Shown: positions 55,330-63,883 of the stretch, piece by piece | How the letters are laid out: the number at the start of each line of letters is the position of its first letter | Numbering within the stretch: the stretch's first letter is position 1 | Assembly (NCBI RefSeq): GCF_014696615.1 | Contig: NZ_JACJQJ010000032.1 | Location: 17,893-81,892, forward strand | Length of the DNA: 64,000 nucleotides | Direction of reading: 5' to 3' | Source of the DNA: Nostoc linckia FACHB-104 | GTDB lineage: Bacteria; Cyanobacteriota; Cyanobacteriia; Cyanobacteriales; Nostocaceae | Notes under the pieces: generated by a model | Databases searched by the model: none | What the model saw: the letters and a program-made list of their open reading frames with translations, nothing else | Told to the model about the DNA's origin: nothing | Made by a program: the position numbers and the translations under genes

Positions 55330-55888
55330 AAAGTCTCCTAATTCATCTTATGCGGGAATAAAATAGCACATTTTTTTGTTTCAACTTGTCAAGTATCCAG
55401 AGTCTAGAGTTTAGATTTACATTAGCTTGTAACCTCTATGACAGAAAATAAATTAATAGTTACCTTGGTAATAAATTATACTTTAATATTCTCTGTCTTT
55501 GGACTGATTTATTTTTAGCTTGCTGAAGATGTTGTTAAGTATTATTGCTAAAAATATTAAATTTTTAATGTAAAAACAAAGATTCAGAGATTATGAATTT
55601 CAAGCTTTTTCTGGCTCAAACCTGATTCGCGAGCGCAAATGTTCCAGACCATTCCTGACACCGAAAAGCCATAAAAATCGGCACAAAATTTTTCTCATTC
55701 TCTTCCCTCATCCCCAGTCTCTATGCTGTATAAAATAGTTCTAATTCTGTAGAAGGAGAGAGAGTTAGCTTAGCGATTGTTGCAAAGCTTAAACAAAATA
55801 ATAATGATGATTTAGCACTATCGTTAAACAGAAGGACTACAATCAAAACGGACAAATTAGCACCGTAACCAAGGAGGCATACACCGCT
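55330..55888. other. AT-rich divergent spacer
   Basis: About 560 bp with no gene. It should hold the promoters of the SGNH gene and of the small gene at 55889. No repeat stands out. Confidence 0.4.
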
Positions 55889-56029
55889 ATGTCCGACTTA
55901 AATCGTGGAATTATGAAATTTGAGGGCGCTGACTCTCCAAAAGTGGTCACTATCTCTACCGTGCTGCTTTTGGGGTCAATTGCTGCCCTAATCATTTGGG
56001 CCCTACAAGCGGCCTATGCGCTAAACTAA
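55889..56029 (+). CDS. Small single-span membrane protein (46 aa), unknown function
   Basis: The frame encodes MSDLNRGIMKFEGADSPKVV, then TISTVLLLGSIAALIIWALQ and AAYALN. The N-terminal half is polar and the second half is one membrane helix. An AAGGAGG ribosome binding site 11 bases before the ATG supports expression. Size and layout are like the small subunits of photosystems, cytochrome b6f or NDH-1, and I believe the sequence is conserved in cyanobacteria, but I cannot match it to a named subunit (it is not PsbX, PsbY, PsbK, PetM, PetN, PsaX or Psb34). Confidence 0.75.
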   Translation: MSDLNRGIMKFEGADSPKVVTISTVLLLGSIAALIIWALQAAYALN

Positions 56030-56149
56030 GTAATTAGCAGCTTAGTATTTGGTAGCTTAGCAGGACACTGGTAAAAGCTTCTGCCGGAGCCAAGTGTCCA
56101 CTGCTCAACCTGATAAAAGTGCCCTTAGAAGCATCAATAAAATTTCCCA

Positions 56150-56219
56150 CCGATTTTAGATTTGAGATTTGAGATGCAACGTGCAAAATGCAAGATAAAT
56201 CTAAAATCCAAAATCCAAG
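56150..56219. repeat. Repeat tract abutting the PlsY-fusion start codon
   Basis: GATTTTAGATTTGAGATTTG, then AAATCTAAAATCCAAAATCC ends one base-pair group before the ATG at 56220. These heptamer-like AAATCCA units are dispersed in the genome. They leave no ribosome binding site for the fusion gene. Confidence 0.6.
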
Positions 56220-59114
56220 ATGTTTGAACTTTGGGGTGCCTTAACTATTTTAATTGTCTGCCCCCTATTGGGTGCTATACCGCTAATTGCCTGGATTACC
56301 TATGCCATCACTGGTAAAAACCTGGCAAAACTGGGGACAGGAAATATCAGTGTGTCAGCCGCTTTTTATCATGGTGGCAAGCTGGTAGGGATTCTAGCAG
56401 TATTATCTGAAGCTTTTAAGGGTATTGCCGCAGTTTTCATTGCCCGCGCTTTTTTTGGTGAGGGGTCAACATGGGAACTAATTGCCATGATTGCCCTGGT
56501 GTTAGGTAGATACTCGCTAGGAAAAGGGGCTGGTACAACCAACGTCGTCTGGGGATTTTTGGTACATGATCCACTTGTAGCGGGGTTTATAGGTTTATTA
56601 GCAGCGATCGGCTTTACAGTTTTCCAATCGAAAAAGCTAGTGAAATTTGGAGTTTTATTGCTGTTACCTATATTTGAAATCGTGCTACACGCGGAAGATT
56701 TCCCCAGAGTGATTGCAGCTCTTGCTTTAGCTGGCTTGTTAGGCTGGATTTATACCAAAATTCCTGATGACTTGAAGCTACCCGTCCAAGGGGCAAAAAG
56801 CGAATCAAAGCCCATGTTGGAATTTTTGGGCGGTGATATCAAGCTTTTCTCTCTTAATGAAGACTTAGATGAATCGATAGTTGGGCACAAAGCAGCAGCA
56901 TTATCTCAAATTAAACGCTGGGGTTATCCCGTTCCCAAGGGATGGATACTTATACCCAACGATGATGTAGATGCGGTCATCGATTTTTTCCAACCTTCAG
57001 AATTATCGCCTTTAGTAGTGCGTTCCTCGGCAATTGGGGAAGATTCAGAATCCGCCTCTGCGGCTGGACAGTACTTAACAGTATTGAACGTTACTAACGA
57101 ACAGGGGTTAAAAGAAGCGATCGCTCAAGTTAGAGCTTCTTACGATCATCCCGCGGCTGTACAATATCGGCGCGATCGCGGTTTACCAGACCAATCGATG
57201 TCCGTTTTGGTTCAGCAACAAGTCCAGAGTGTCTATTCAGGCGTGGCTTTCAGTCGCGATCCCATCACTCAGCAAGGTGATGCCATTGTGATTGAAGCTT
57301 TACCAGGCAGCGCCAGTCAAGTTGTTTCCGGCAGAATCACCCCCGAACAATATCGGGCTTTTGTGGTGGAAACTGAGAATTTCTCCTCTGTGCAATTGGA
57401 AGGTACAGGAAAAGTTCCACAAGCCATCATTAAACAAGTGGCATTTTTAGCCCGTCGCCTGGAAAAGCGTTACTACGGCGTTCCCCAAGATATTGAGTGG
57501 AGTTATGACGGGCAAACGCTGTGGGTATTACAAGCTAGACCCATCACTACCTTATTACCTATTTGGACAAGGAAAATTGCTGCGGAAGTAATTCCTGGTG
57601 TCATTCACCCCTTAACTTGGTCGGTGAATCGTCCCTTAACTTGCGGTGTTTGGGGAGAAATTTTTACTATAGGTTTAGGCGATCGCGTTTTAGGATTAGA
57701 CTTTGCCGAAACCGCTACGCTTCATTATTCTAGAGCTTATTTTAATGCATCCCTCTTAGGAGAGATTTTTCTGAGAATGGGCTTACCACCCGAAAGTTTA
57801 GAATTTTTAACCAGAGGCGATAAATTAAGTAAACCGCCGTTACTGGCGACTTTACGGAGTATTCCCGGATTGTTGCGATTAGTGCAGCGAGAAATGGATT
57901 TAGAGCAAGACTTTAAGCGAGATTATCGGGAAAAATTTGTGCCTGTATTATCGCAGTTAGCTCATGAATCAATCACTGATTTAGAACCATCGCTGATCTG
58001 GAGAAGAATTGAATTAATTATAGATGTGCTGCGCCTGGGAACTTACTACAGTATTTTCGCTCCGATCAGTGCTGCCGTCAGACAAAAGATATTTCGCGTT
58101 AAAGAAGGGCAAATCGATCATAGCGTTGCGCCAGAGGTAGCAGTACTGCGAGCATTGAGTACTTTAGCGCAAACTGCCAAACAGATATTACCAGAATTTG
58201 AGCCTGAGAAAGTATTTGAGCAGTTGGATGAAAGTCCCGAAGGTAAGAATCTTTTGTATGATTTCAACGAACTGCTGCAAGATTACGGCTATTTAAGTGA
58301 AGTTGGCACAGATATTTCTGTGGTTACGTGGAAAGAAAACCCGCAGTATGTGCAACAGTTATTTGTGCAATTAATGCAGGGAAATGAACCCCAGCCTGGT
58401 GGTGTAGATCCGATAAATCAGGTATTTTCTGGGAAACGGAAGCGGGGAAGCGTGCAAAGAAGAGTAGATCTCAAAGGTCGAGTAACTGAAGTTTATTCCC
58501 GACTATTAGCCGAATTACGTTGGAGTTTTGTTGCTTTAGAACAGATGTGGTTAAAATCCGGTTGGCTAAGTCAAGCTGGCGATATCTTCTTTTTGGAATT
58601 TGAGGAAATCGGCAGTTTAATTGCCAATCCCGATTTAGAAATTAGTACTCAGTTGCATAAGTTAGTGCAAAAAAGGCGATCGCAATTTGTTCAAGACAGC
58701 GAAATCACACAAATTCCCCTACTAGTTTACGGTCATACACCGCCCCATCCTCTACCCCCATCGCCGCTATATTCTGACCAAGTTTTACATGGTATTCCCG
58801 CCAGCCACGGACAGGCCGAAGGGAAAGTTAAGGTGTTACGGAATTTACAAACCATTCCCGAAATTGATAAAGATACAATTCTCGTCGTACCTTACACAGA
58901 TTCCGCCTGGGCACCTTTTCTAGTCAGGGCTGGAGGATTAATTGCCGAAGCAGGAGGAAGGCTTTCCCACGGTGCGATCGTCGCTAGGGAATACCGTATT
59001 CCTGCTATTATGGATGTGCGAGGTGCTACATGGCTGCTGCAAGATGGGCAGCGAGTCCGCATAGATGGCTCTAGGGGTATTGTGGAATTATCCAATGATT
59101 TGAGACCTGAATGA
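56220..59114 (+). CDS. Fusion of PlsY-like glycerol-3-phosphate acyltransferase with PEP-synthase-like domains
   Basis: A 964-residue protein. Residues 1-200 are a PlsY-type membrane domain (GNISVSAAFYHGGK; EAFKGIAAVF; SLGKGAGTTNVVWGF) of the acyl-phosphate-using acyltransferases that make lysophosphatidate. Residues about 215-450 are a pyruvate-phosphate dikinase ATP-binding domain (GHKAAALSQIKRWGYPVPKG; VRSSAIGEDSESASAAGQYL; SVLVQQQVQSVYSGVAFSRD). A middle region of about 400 residues follows, then a PEP-utilising swivelling domain with the phospho-histidine at 917 (GGRLSHGAIVAREYRIPA). The PEP/pyruvate-binding TIM barrel is not evident. Its stop codon overlaps the next start (ATGA). Confidence 0.85.
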   Translation: MFELWGALTILIVCPLLGAIPLIAWITYAITGKNLAKLGTGNISVSAAFYHGGKLVGILAVLSEAFKGIAAVFIARAFFGEGSTWELIAMIALVLGRYSLGKGAGTTNVVWGFLVHDPLVAGFIGLLAAIGFTVFQSKKLVKFGVLLLLPIFEIVLHAEDFPRVIAALALAGLLGWIYTKIPDDLKLPVQGAKSESKPMLEFLGGDIKLFSLNEDLDESIVGHKAAALSQIKRWGYPVPKGWILIPNDDVDAVIDFFQPSELSPLVVRSSAIGEDSESASAAGQYLTVLNVTNEQGLKEAIAQVRASYDHPAAVQYRRDRGLPDQSMSVLVQQQVQSVYSGVAFSRDPITQQGDAIVIEALPGSASQVVSGRITPEQYRAFVVETENFSSVQLEGTGKVPQAIIKQVAFLARRLEKRYYGVPQDIEWSYDGQTLWVLQARPITTLLPIWTRKIAAEVIPGVIHPLTWSVNRPLTCGVWGEIFTIGLGDRVLGLDFAETATLHYSRAYFNASLLGEIFLRMGLPPESLEFLTRGDKLSKPPLLATLRSIPGLLRLVQREMDLEQDFKRDYREKFVPVLSQLAHESITDLEPSLIWRRIELIIDVLRLGTYYSIFAPISAAVRQKIFRVKEGQIDHSVAPEVAVLRALSTLAQTAKQILPEFEPEKVFEQLDESPEGKNLLYDFNELLQDYGYLSEVGTDISVVTWKENPQYVQQLFVQLMQGNEPQPGGVDPINQVFSGKRKRGSVQRRVDLKGRVTEVYSRLLAELRWSFVALEQMWLKSGWLSQAGDIFFLEFEEIGSLIANPDLEISTQLHKLVQKRRSQFVQDSEITQIPLLVYGHTPPHPLPPSPLYSDQVLHGIPASHGQAEGKVKVLRNLQTIPEIDKDTILVVPYTDSAWAPFLVRAGGLIAEAGGRLSHGAIVAREYRIPAIMDVRGATWLLQDGQRVRIDGSRGIVELSNDLRPE

Positions 59115-59464
59115 TTACCACGTCTTTAAACGATTTACCCGAAGAATCCGTTTCTCACAACCCTGAAATCAAGAAAAAAGTGATGCTGCGTCTGGGGGAT
59201 TTACCTCACCTGACGAACTTTTCGCAAGCCCGTTTTGCACCAGGACAAAGCGCACCAGCCCACGCCCATCAAGATATGTCCGAGGTGTTTTTTGTAGAAG
59301 CTGGTGAGGGGGTAATTCATGTTGATGGTGTGGAATACCCCCTACTTCCTGGTAACTGTATTGCTATAGAACCGGGTGAAGTTCACGAAGTTGTGAACAC
59401 AGGTAAAGATGAACTGATACTTACCTACTTTGGTTTGCGTGTTGAAAAGCCAGCATCATCATGA
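59111..59464 (+). CDS. Cupin-domain protein
   Basis: A 117-residue single cupin. Motif 1 is APAHAHQDMSEVFFVEAGEG with metal-binding His/Glu residues; motif 2 is LLPGNCIAIEPGEVHEVVNT. The ATG overlaps the TGA of the PlsY fusion by 4 bp, so translation is probably coupled and the two proteins are made together. Small cupins can be enzymes or ligand sensors; here it may bind a product of the fusion enzyme, which is speculation. Confidence 0.85.
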   Translation: MITTSLNDLPEESVSHNPEIKKKVMLRLGDLPHLTNFSQARFAPGQSAPAHAHQDMSEVFFVEAGEGVIHVDGVEYPLLPGNCIAIEPGEVHEVVNTGKDELILTYFGLRVEKPASS

Positions 59465-59529
59465 GTTCTACCTACAGATAATTCTCCCTATGCTCCCTGC
59501 TCCCTGCCCCTCTGCCATCTATATTTTGG

Positions 59530-60336
59530 CTACTGGAGTTTCAAAAACTTATCCAAAGCAGATATCATGCTGGGAGGCCAACGGCGAATAGTTGTTACCC
59601 AGTTGATATCTTTGTAGCGGGTATCAAGTCCTACGGCTGCAACCCAGTTACTTTCGGCTTCACCTTTTTGTCCAGTCACCCAATAGGCTGCTGTTAGCGC
59701 TGCGCGCATATCAGCAAATTTGGGATATTTACGGACTATATTCCGCATTTCGCGAATAGCTGGCTCGATTTGCCCAGTTTCATATAGTGCGAGAGCATAA
59801 TTAGCACGGGCAAAAGCGAAACTAGGAGCAATTTCAAATGATTTTTGATAGTCTGCGATCGCATCTGACCATTTTCCCAATCCGGCTTTAGCATTACCGC
59901 GATTGTTATATGCCATTGCGTCTTTGGGATCTAATTCTAGGACATGATTATAATCTGCGATCGCATCTTGCCATTTTCCCAATCCTTCCAAAGCTGTACC
60001 GCGATTTAAATAAGGATCGGTAACTTGTGGAGCCAGTTCTATAGCCTTGTTATAATCTGTCAGCGCCGCTTCTAATTTATTCTGACTCACCCGAGAATTG
60101 CCGCGATTACTCCATGCACCCGCATTAGTAGGAAATTGCTCAATAATCTGTGTCCAGTAGGTTTCAGCCGTCGCAAAATCGCCTTTATTAGTAGCCGCAA
60201 AAGCTTTATTAGCCAACTCATCCCCTTGTTCTAACTGTTCTTGAGTGACACTAGAAGTTTGGGAGAGTGCCATAACTGGTGTACCCCAGCCAAACACAAG
60301 TAAAAGACTGAGAAAAATACTAATTAATTGAATCAT
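59530..60336 (-). CDS. Exported TPR-repeat protein
   Basis: A 268-residue protein with a signal peptide (MIQLISIFLSLLLVFGWGTP, then VMALS). Five TPR units follow (ELANKAFAATNKGDFATAET, WSNRGNSRVSQNKLEAALTD, LNRGTALEGLGKWQDAIADY, YNNRGNAKAGLGKWSDAIAD, ARANYALALYETGQIEPAIR). The C-terminus has WVTTIRRWPPSMISALDKFL, a motif I recall in cyanobacterial TPR proteins of the thylakoid lumen or periplasm. A role in photosystem assembly is possible but unproven. Confidence 0.83.
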   Translation of the reverse strand: MIQLISIFLSLLLVFGWGTPVMALSQTSSVTQEQLEQGDELANKAFAATNKGDFATAETYWTQIIEQFPTNAGAWSNRGNSRVSQNKLEAALTDYNKAIELAPQVTDPYLNRGTALEGLGKWQDAIADYNHVLELDPKDAMAYNNRGNAKAGLGKWSDAIADYQKSFEIAPSFAFARANYALALYETGQIEPAIREMRNIVRKYPKFADMRAALTAAYWVTGQKGEAESNWVAAVGLDTRYKDINWVTTIRRWPPSMISALDKFLKLQ

Positions 60337-60363
60337 CTGGCTTTATCTGTGTCTATCTGTAAT

Positions 60364-60405
60364 GGGGAATGGGCAAAGGGGAATGGGGAATGGGGAATGG
60401 GGAAT
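60364..60405. repeat. STRR array GGGGAAT x4 plus a separated copy
   Basis: GGGGAAT at 60364-60370, then four perfect tandem copies at 60378-60405. CCCATGCCC units follow in the ruvB 3' flank. Confidence 0.9.
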
Positions 60406-60462
60406 GGGAAAATACCAAACCCAATGCCCCATGCCCAATTCCCTATGCCCTATCTAAAATCA

Positions 60463-61563
60463 TTACAGCAAAGACAACTGTTCATTAGGTGGCTTAAAAC
60501 CTAAATGCTTGTATGCTGCGGTTGTGGCGGTTCTACCACGGGGAGTGCGGCTTAAATAGCCAATTTGCATCAAGTAGGGTTCGTAAACTTCTTCAATGGT
60601 TTGGGTATCTTCACCTGTGGCTGCGGCTATTGTTTCTAAGCCCACTGGCCCGCCATTAAATTGTTCAATAATCACACTTAACATCTTGCGGTCTGTCCAA
60701 TCTAAACCGCATGGATCTACCTGGAATAGTTGCAGTGCTTCACCTGCAATACTTTGGTTAATTTCCCCAGATTGTTTAACTTCCGCATAATCACGGACTC
60801 TTTTCAGTAGCCTATTTGCTATTCGTGGCGTGCCCCGCGATCGCTTCGCAATTTCTGTAGCCCCATCTTCTGTAATTGGGGTTTGAAGTAGTTGGGCAGT
60901 TCGCAGTACAATCTTGCTCAGTTCCTCGACTTCATAAAATCGCAGCTTTTGGACTAAACCAAAGCGATCGCGTAGTGGAGAAGTTAAAGCACCTACACGG
61001 GTTGTGGCTCCCACTAGAGTAAATTTTGACAGAGGTATGCTCCGGATGCGCGCACTGGAGCCTTTACCAATGGTAATATCGAGGCGATAATCTTCCATTG
61101 CGGGATAGAGAATTTCTTCGGTCATGCGCGAAAGCCGATGAATTTCATCAACAAAGAGAATATCTCCTGGCTTTAAGTTCACTAGTAGCCCTACAATATC
61201 CCGTGGGCGTTCTAGTGCTGGCGCACTTGTAATTTTGTAGTTTACCCCCATTTCCGATGCTAAAATCATTGCCATTGTGGTTTTACCCAATCCCGGCGGC
61301 CCGTATAGTAGCAAATGATCCAGCACTTCACCTCTTGATTTGGCAGCTTTGATGGCAATATCTAGCACATCTTTTAAGTCTTTTTGCCCAATGTAATCGG
61401 CAAATCGCTGCGGGCGAATACTTTCTTCTTGCTTACCTTGTTCATCTATCGCAGCTTCGGCTTGCAAAAGTTCTTGGTGAGAAGAAGCTTTTGCTGACTC
61501 TTGACGCTGCGGTGGTTGTCCATTAGGTTCTTGAGGCTGTTTTTTCGAGGAAATAATCGCCAT
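60463..61563 (-). CDS. ruvB: RuvB, Holliday junction branch-migration ATPase
   Basis: A 366-residue AAA+ motor that with RuvA drives branch migration in recombination. Motifs: [20 protein letters not shown], Walker [15 protein letters not shown], Walker [11 protein letters not shown], sensor [18 protein letters not shown], then the winged-helix domain ending [20 protein letters not shown]. The first 60 residues are a polar cyanobacterial extension. I set the start at the ATG at 61563; the frame continues five codons upstream only to a TTG. Confidence 0.95.
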   Translation of the reverse strand: MAIISSKKQPQEPNGQPPQRQESAKASSHQELLQAEAAIDEQGKQEESIRPQRFADYIGQKDLKDVLDIAIKAAKSRGEVLDHLLLYGPPGLGKTTMAMILASEMGVNYKITSAPALERPRDIVGLLVNLKPGDILFVDEIHRLSRMTEEILYPAMEDYRLDITIGKGSSARIRSIPLSKFTLVGATTRVGALTSPLRDRFGLVQKLRFYEVEELSKIVLRTAQLLQTPITEDGATEIAKRSRGTPRIANRLLKRVRDYAEVKQSGEINQSIAGEALQLFQVDPCGLDWTDRKMLSVIIEQFNGGPVGLETIAAATGEDTQTIEEVYEPYLMQIGYLSRTPRGRTATTAAYKHLGFKPPNEQLSLL

Positions 61564-61718
61564 AATTTCAGCTATCAACTTGACGGAAGGACTGTATAAG
61601 CAGGATGTTGGCTACAAAACAACGCATAAACAAGGTATACAAAGATTTTCGCTTGAGAACACGCACGCCAATTTAAAATTTAAATTCCGGACAATTACCC
61701 AGGAGTACAAAAATTAAT

Positions 61719-62492
61719 ATGTTATCTAAAAGAATCTTACCTTGCTTAGATGTGAAGGCGGGACGAGTTGTCAAAGGTGTTAACTTTGTTAACCTGCAAG
61801 ATGCAGGTGATCCGGTAGAACTGGCAAAGGTTTACAACGAAGCCGGTGCTGATGAGTTAGTGTTTCTAGATATTACCGCCACTCATGAAGATCGAGATAC
61901 AATTATTGATGTGGTGTACCGCACGGCAGAGCAGGTCTTTATCCCCTTAACCGTGGGCGGTGGGATTCAATCCTTAGAAAATGTTAAAGGTTTGTTACGA
62001 GCCGGGGCAGACAAGGTTAGTATTAATTCTGCGGCAGTACGTGAACCAGACTTGATTAATCGGGCAAGCGATCGCTTTGGTAATCAGTGCATAGTTGTTG
62101 CTATTGATGCTAGACGCAGAGTTGACCCAGAAAATCCAGGTTGGGATGTGTATGTGCGAGGTGGCAGAGAAAATACAGGCAAAGATGCTTTACTCTGGGC
62201 ACAAGAAGTAGAAAAGCGTGGTGCTGGAGAACTATTGGTCACAAGTATGGATGCTGATGGAACTCAAGCTGGTTATGACTTGGAATTGACAAAATCTATC
62301 GCTAACGCTGTACAAATTCCTGTAATTGCTTCGGGTGGAGCAGGAAATTGCGAACATATTCACGCTGCACTGACTGAAGGGAGAGCAGAAGCAGCGTTAT
62401 TAGCATCGCTTTTACATTATGGGCAGTTAAGTGTAGCTCAAATCAAGAATTATTTGCGCGATCGCTCTGTCCCAGTAAGAATGCTTAACTAA
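61719..62492 (+). CDS. hisF: HisF, imidazole glycerol phosphate synthase cyclase subunit
   Basis: A 257-residue TIM-barrel enzyme that, with HisH, makes imidazole glycerol phosphate and AICAR in histidine synthesis. It starts [20 protein letters not shown] with the catalytic aspartate at position 11; the second catalytic aspartate is in [16 protein letters not shown]. Phosphate-binding loops VGGGIQS and ASGGAGN are intact. It is away from other his genes, as is usual in cyanobacteria. Divergent from ruvB. Confidence 0.96.
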   Translation: MLSKRILPCLDVKAGRVVKGVNFVNLQDAGDPVELAKVYNEAGADELVFLDITATHEDRDTIIDVVYRTAEQVFIPLTVGGGIQSLENVKGLLRAGADKVSINSAAVREPDLINRASDRFGNQCIVVAIDARRRVDPENPGWDVYVRGGRENTGKDALLWAQEVEKRGAGELLVTSMDADGTQAGYDLELTKSIANAVQIPVIASGGAGNCEHIHAALTEGRAEAALLASLLHYGQLSVAQIKNYLRDRSVPVRMLN

Positions 62493-62592
62493 GCAAAAAC
62501 TTATCCTTATAGCGACATTTATCCCAGGTCAGAGACGCATTCTTGAAACAGTGTTAATATAAATTAACTACTATGAATAAATATTAATAAAT

Positions 62593-62784
62593 ATGTTGAT
62601 TCCTATTTTGTTATTTGATGTGGCGCTCGTGGCTTGGTCGCTGCACCTAATGGAAAAAGCCTTTGAACACAAAGAATTCTCTTTGATGTTGGCTGGAACC
62701 TTAGTGGCCCTAGCGGCTGCAGCTATGTTAGTAGTTTACTTTTTAATGGGACACTGCATCAGCTATTTGCTGCAAGTATCCTAG
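62593..62784 (+). CDS. Small membrane protein (63 aa), unknown function
   Basis: Encodes MLIPILLFDVALVAWSLHLM, a polar loop EKAFEHKEFSL, and a second helix LAGTLVALAAAAMLVVYFLM, ending GHCISYLLQVS. Two membrane helices in a hairpin. I do not recognise a family, though the composition is that of a real gene rather than random sequence. It sits 100 bp after hisF on the same strand. Confidence 0.65.
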   Translation: MLIPILLFDVALVAWSLHLMEKAFEHKEFSLMLAGTLVALAAAAMLVVYFLMGHCISYLLQVS

Positions 62785-62866
62785 TTGAGTGCCGAGTGTA
62801 GAGATTCTCATTTACACATCTTGACAAAGATAGTATGATTCAGCGATAATTGGTAACGCGTATTCT

Positions 62867-62939
62867 GGGGTTATAGCTCAGTTGGTAGAGCACTTCAATG
62901 GCATTGAAGGGGTCAGCGGTTCGACTCCGCTTAGCTCCA
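62867..62939 (+). tRNA. tRNA-Ala (anticodon GGC)
   Basis: A 73-base cloverleaf. Acceptor arm GGGGTTA pairs with TAGCTCC. The D arm is AGCTCAGTTGGTAGAGC. The anticodon arm is CTTCA-ATGGCAT-TGAAG with anticodon GGC. The T arm is AGCGG-TTCGACT-CCGCT; discriminator base A. The CCA end is not encoded beyond the discriminator (T follows). Confidence 0.96.
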
Positions 62940-62947
62940 TTTAGACA

Positions 62948-63098
62948 TTAAATTATTATTGTCAGTTTTAAAGAATTATTGTCCATTTTGACGTAGTTAA
63001 GGGACATAAATAACCTATTTTCTTAATTTTCAGCACTCAAACCAGTTTTAAATAATTATTGTCCAGAGTTGAAACCAGTTTTAAATAATTATTGTCCA
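62948..63098. repeat. Four direct repeats resembling Tn7-like transposon-end binding sites
   Basis: Two perfect 27-bp copies (63039-63065 and 63072-63098) share the core CAGTTTTAAATAATTATTG and end in TCCA. A near copy lies at 62963-62985 (one mismatch in 23) and a partial one at 62948-62963. They begin 9 bp after tRNA-Ala. Irregularly spaced AT-rich repeats ending in TTGTC next to a tRNA gene recall TnsB-binding ends of cyanobacterial Tn7-like elements. Confidence 0.6.
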
Positions 63099-63120
63099 AA
63101 ATTAAGTTAAGTTTCTCGCA

Positions 63121-63145
63121 AGATACATTGACTCTAAATGTATCT
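63121..63145. repeat. Hairpin AGATACATT / AATGTATCT
   Basis: Perfect 9-bp arms at 63121-63129 and 63137-63145, downstream of the direct repeats. No gene associated. Confidence 0.5.
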
Positions 63146-63324
63146 AGAGATCTATGGGATCAACTGCACAGGTTTTGGCAATATGCCATTGAAGTGCTCC
63201 TTTCAAACCACCCTAATAAATAATTTTACAATAGAAGACATAAACCTCATCCATCTTGAAAACTGGAGTTTTTGCAGAAAACATATTACTGTAGATAAGT
63301 GGGTGTGGTAGAAAATAAACAGGA

Positions 63325-63883
63325 ATGCTCAAAGTAGAATGCGATCGCTGGAATGAGAGTGCCTCAATCTTGAGAGAAAAAGCCTTAAAAGCAGAACATG
63401 CTAGGACTCGTGAGCGTTTAATGGCACTGTATGAGATATGTAATGGAAAAAGTGCGACACAAAAAACGCTGTAAAAATGTCTCCATAATTGGAGCGATTG
63501 CTCTCAAAGGTGTGATGAGTCAATATAGTATTTTGGGAGCATCTGACGGGCTGACATTTGAGGCTTACATTTCTCAAAAATTAGTTCCAAAGCTGTGGGA
63601 AGGCGCTTGTGTAATCATGGATAATTGTTCAATTCATAAAGGTGGAGATATTGAGAAATTAATCGAAGATGCTGGAGCTAAATTGATTTATTTACCACCA
63701 TATTCCCCGGATTTTTCACCAATTGAAAACTGTTGGTCAAAAATTAAAACTTTACTACGTTCTATTGGAGCTAGAAATTATCCAGACTTAGCAAAAGCAA
63801 TTGAAAGTGCTTTTAATCAAGTTTCGTTAAATGATATTTATAATTGGTTTACCCATTCTTGTTACTGTACTTCACCAGACTGA
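63325..63883 (+). pseudogene. IS630-family transposase with internal deletion
   Basis: The N-terminal 49 codons (63325-63474) encode an IS630-type start (MLKVECDRWNESASILREKA, then ARTRERLMALYEICNGKSAT) and hit a stop. The C-terminal part is in another frame (63431-63883) and shows RHKKRCKNVSIIGAIALKGV, VIMDNCSIHKGG (second catalytic Asp) and YLPPYSPDFSPIENCWSKIK (third acid). The middle, with the first catalytic Asp, is missing. The two halves overlap at GTGCGACACAA, suggesting deletion between short matches. No terminal inverted repeats were found. Confidence 0.82.

Noticed and set aside
62948..63098. Direct repeats as a CRISPR array
   Set aside because: The gaps between units are irregular (7 bp in one case, over 50 in another) and no unit is flanked by spacers of constant size.
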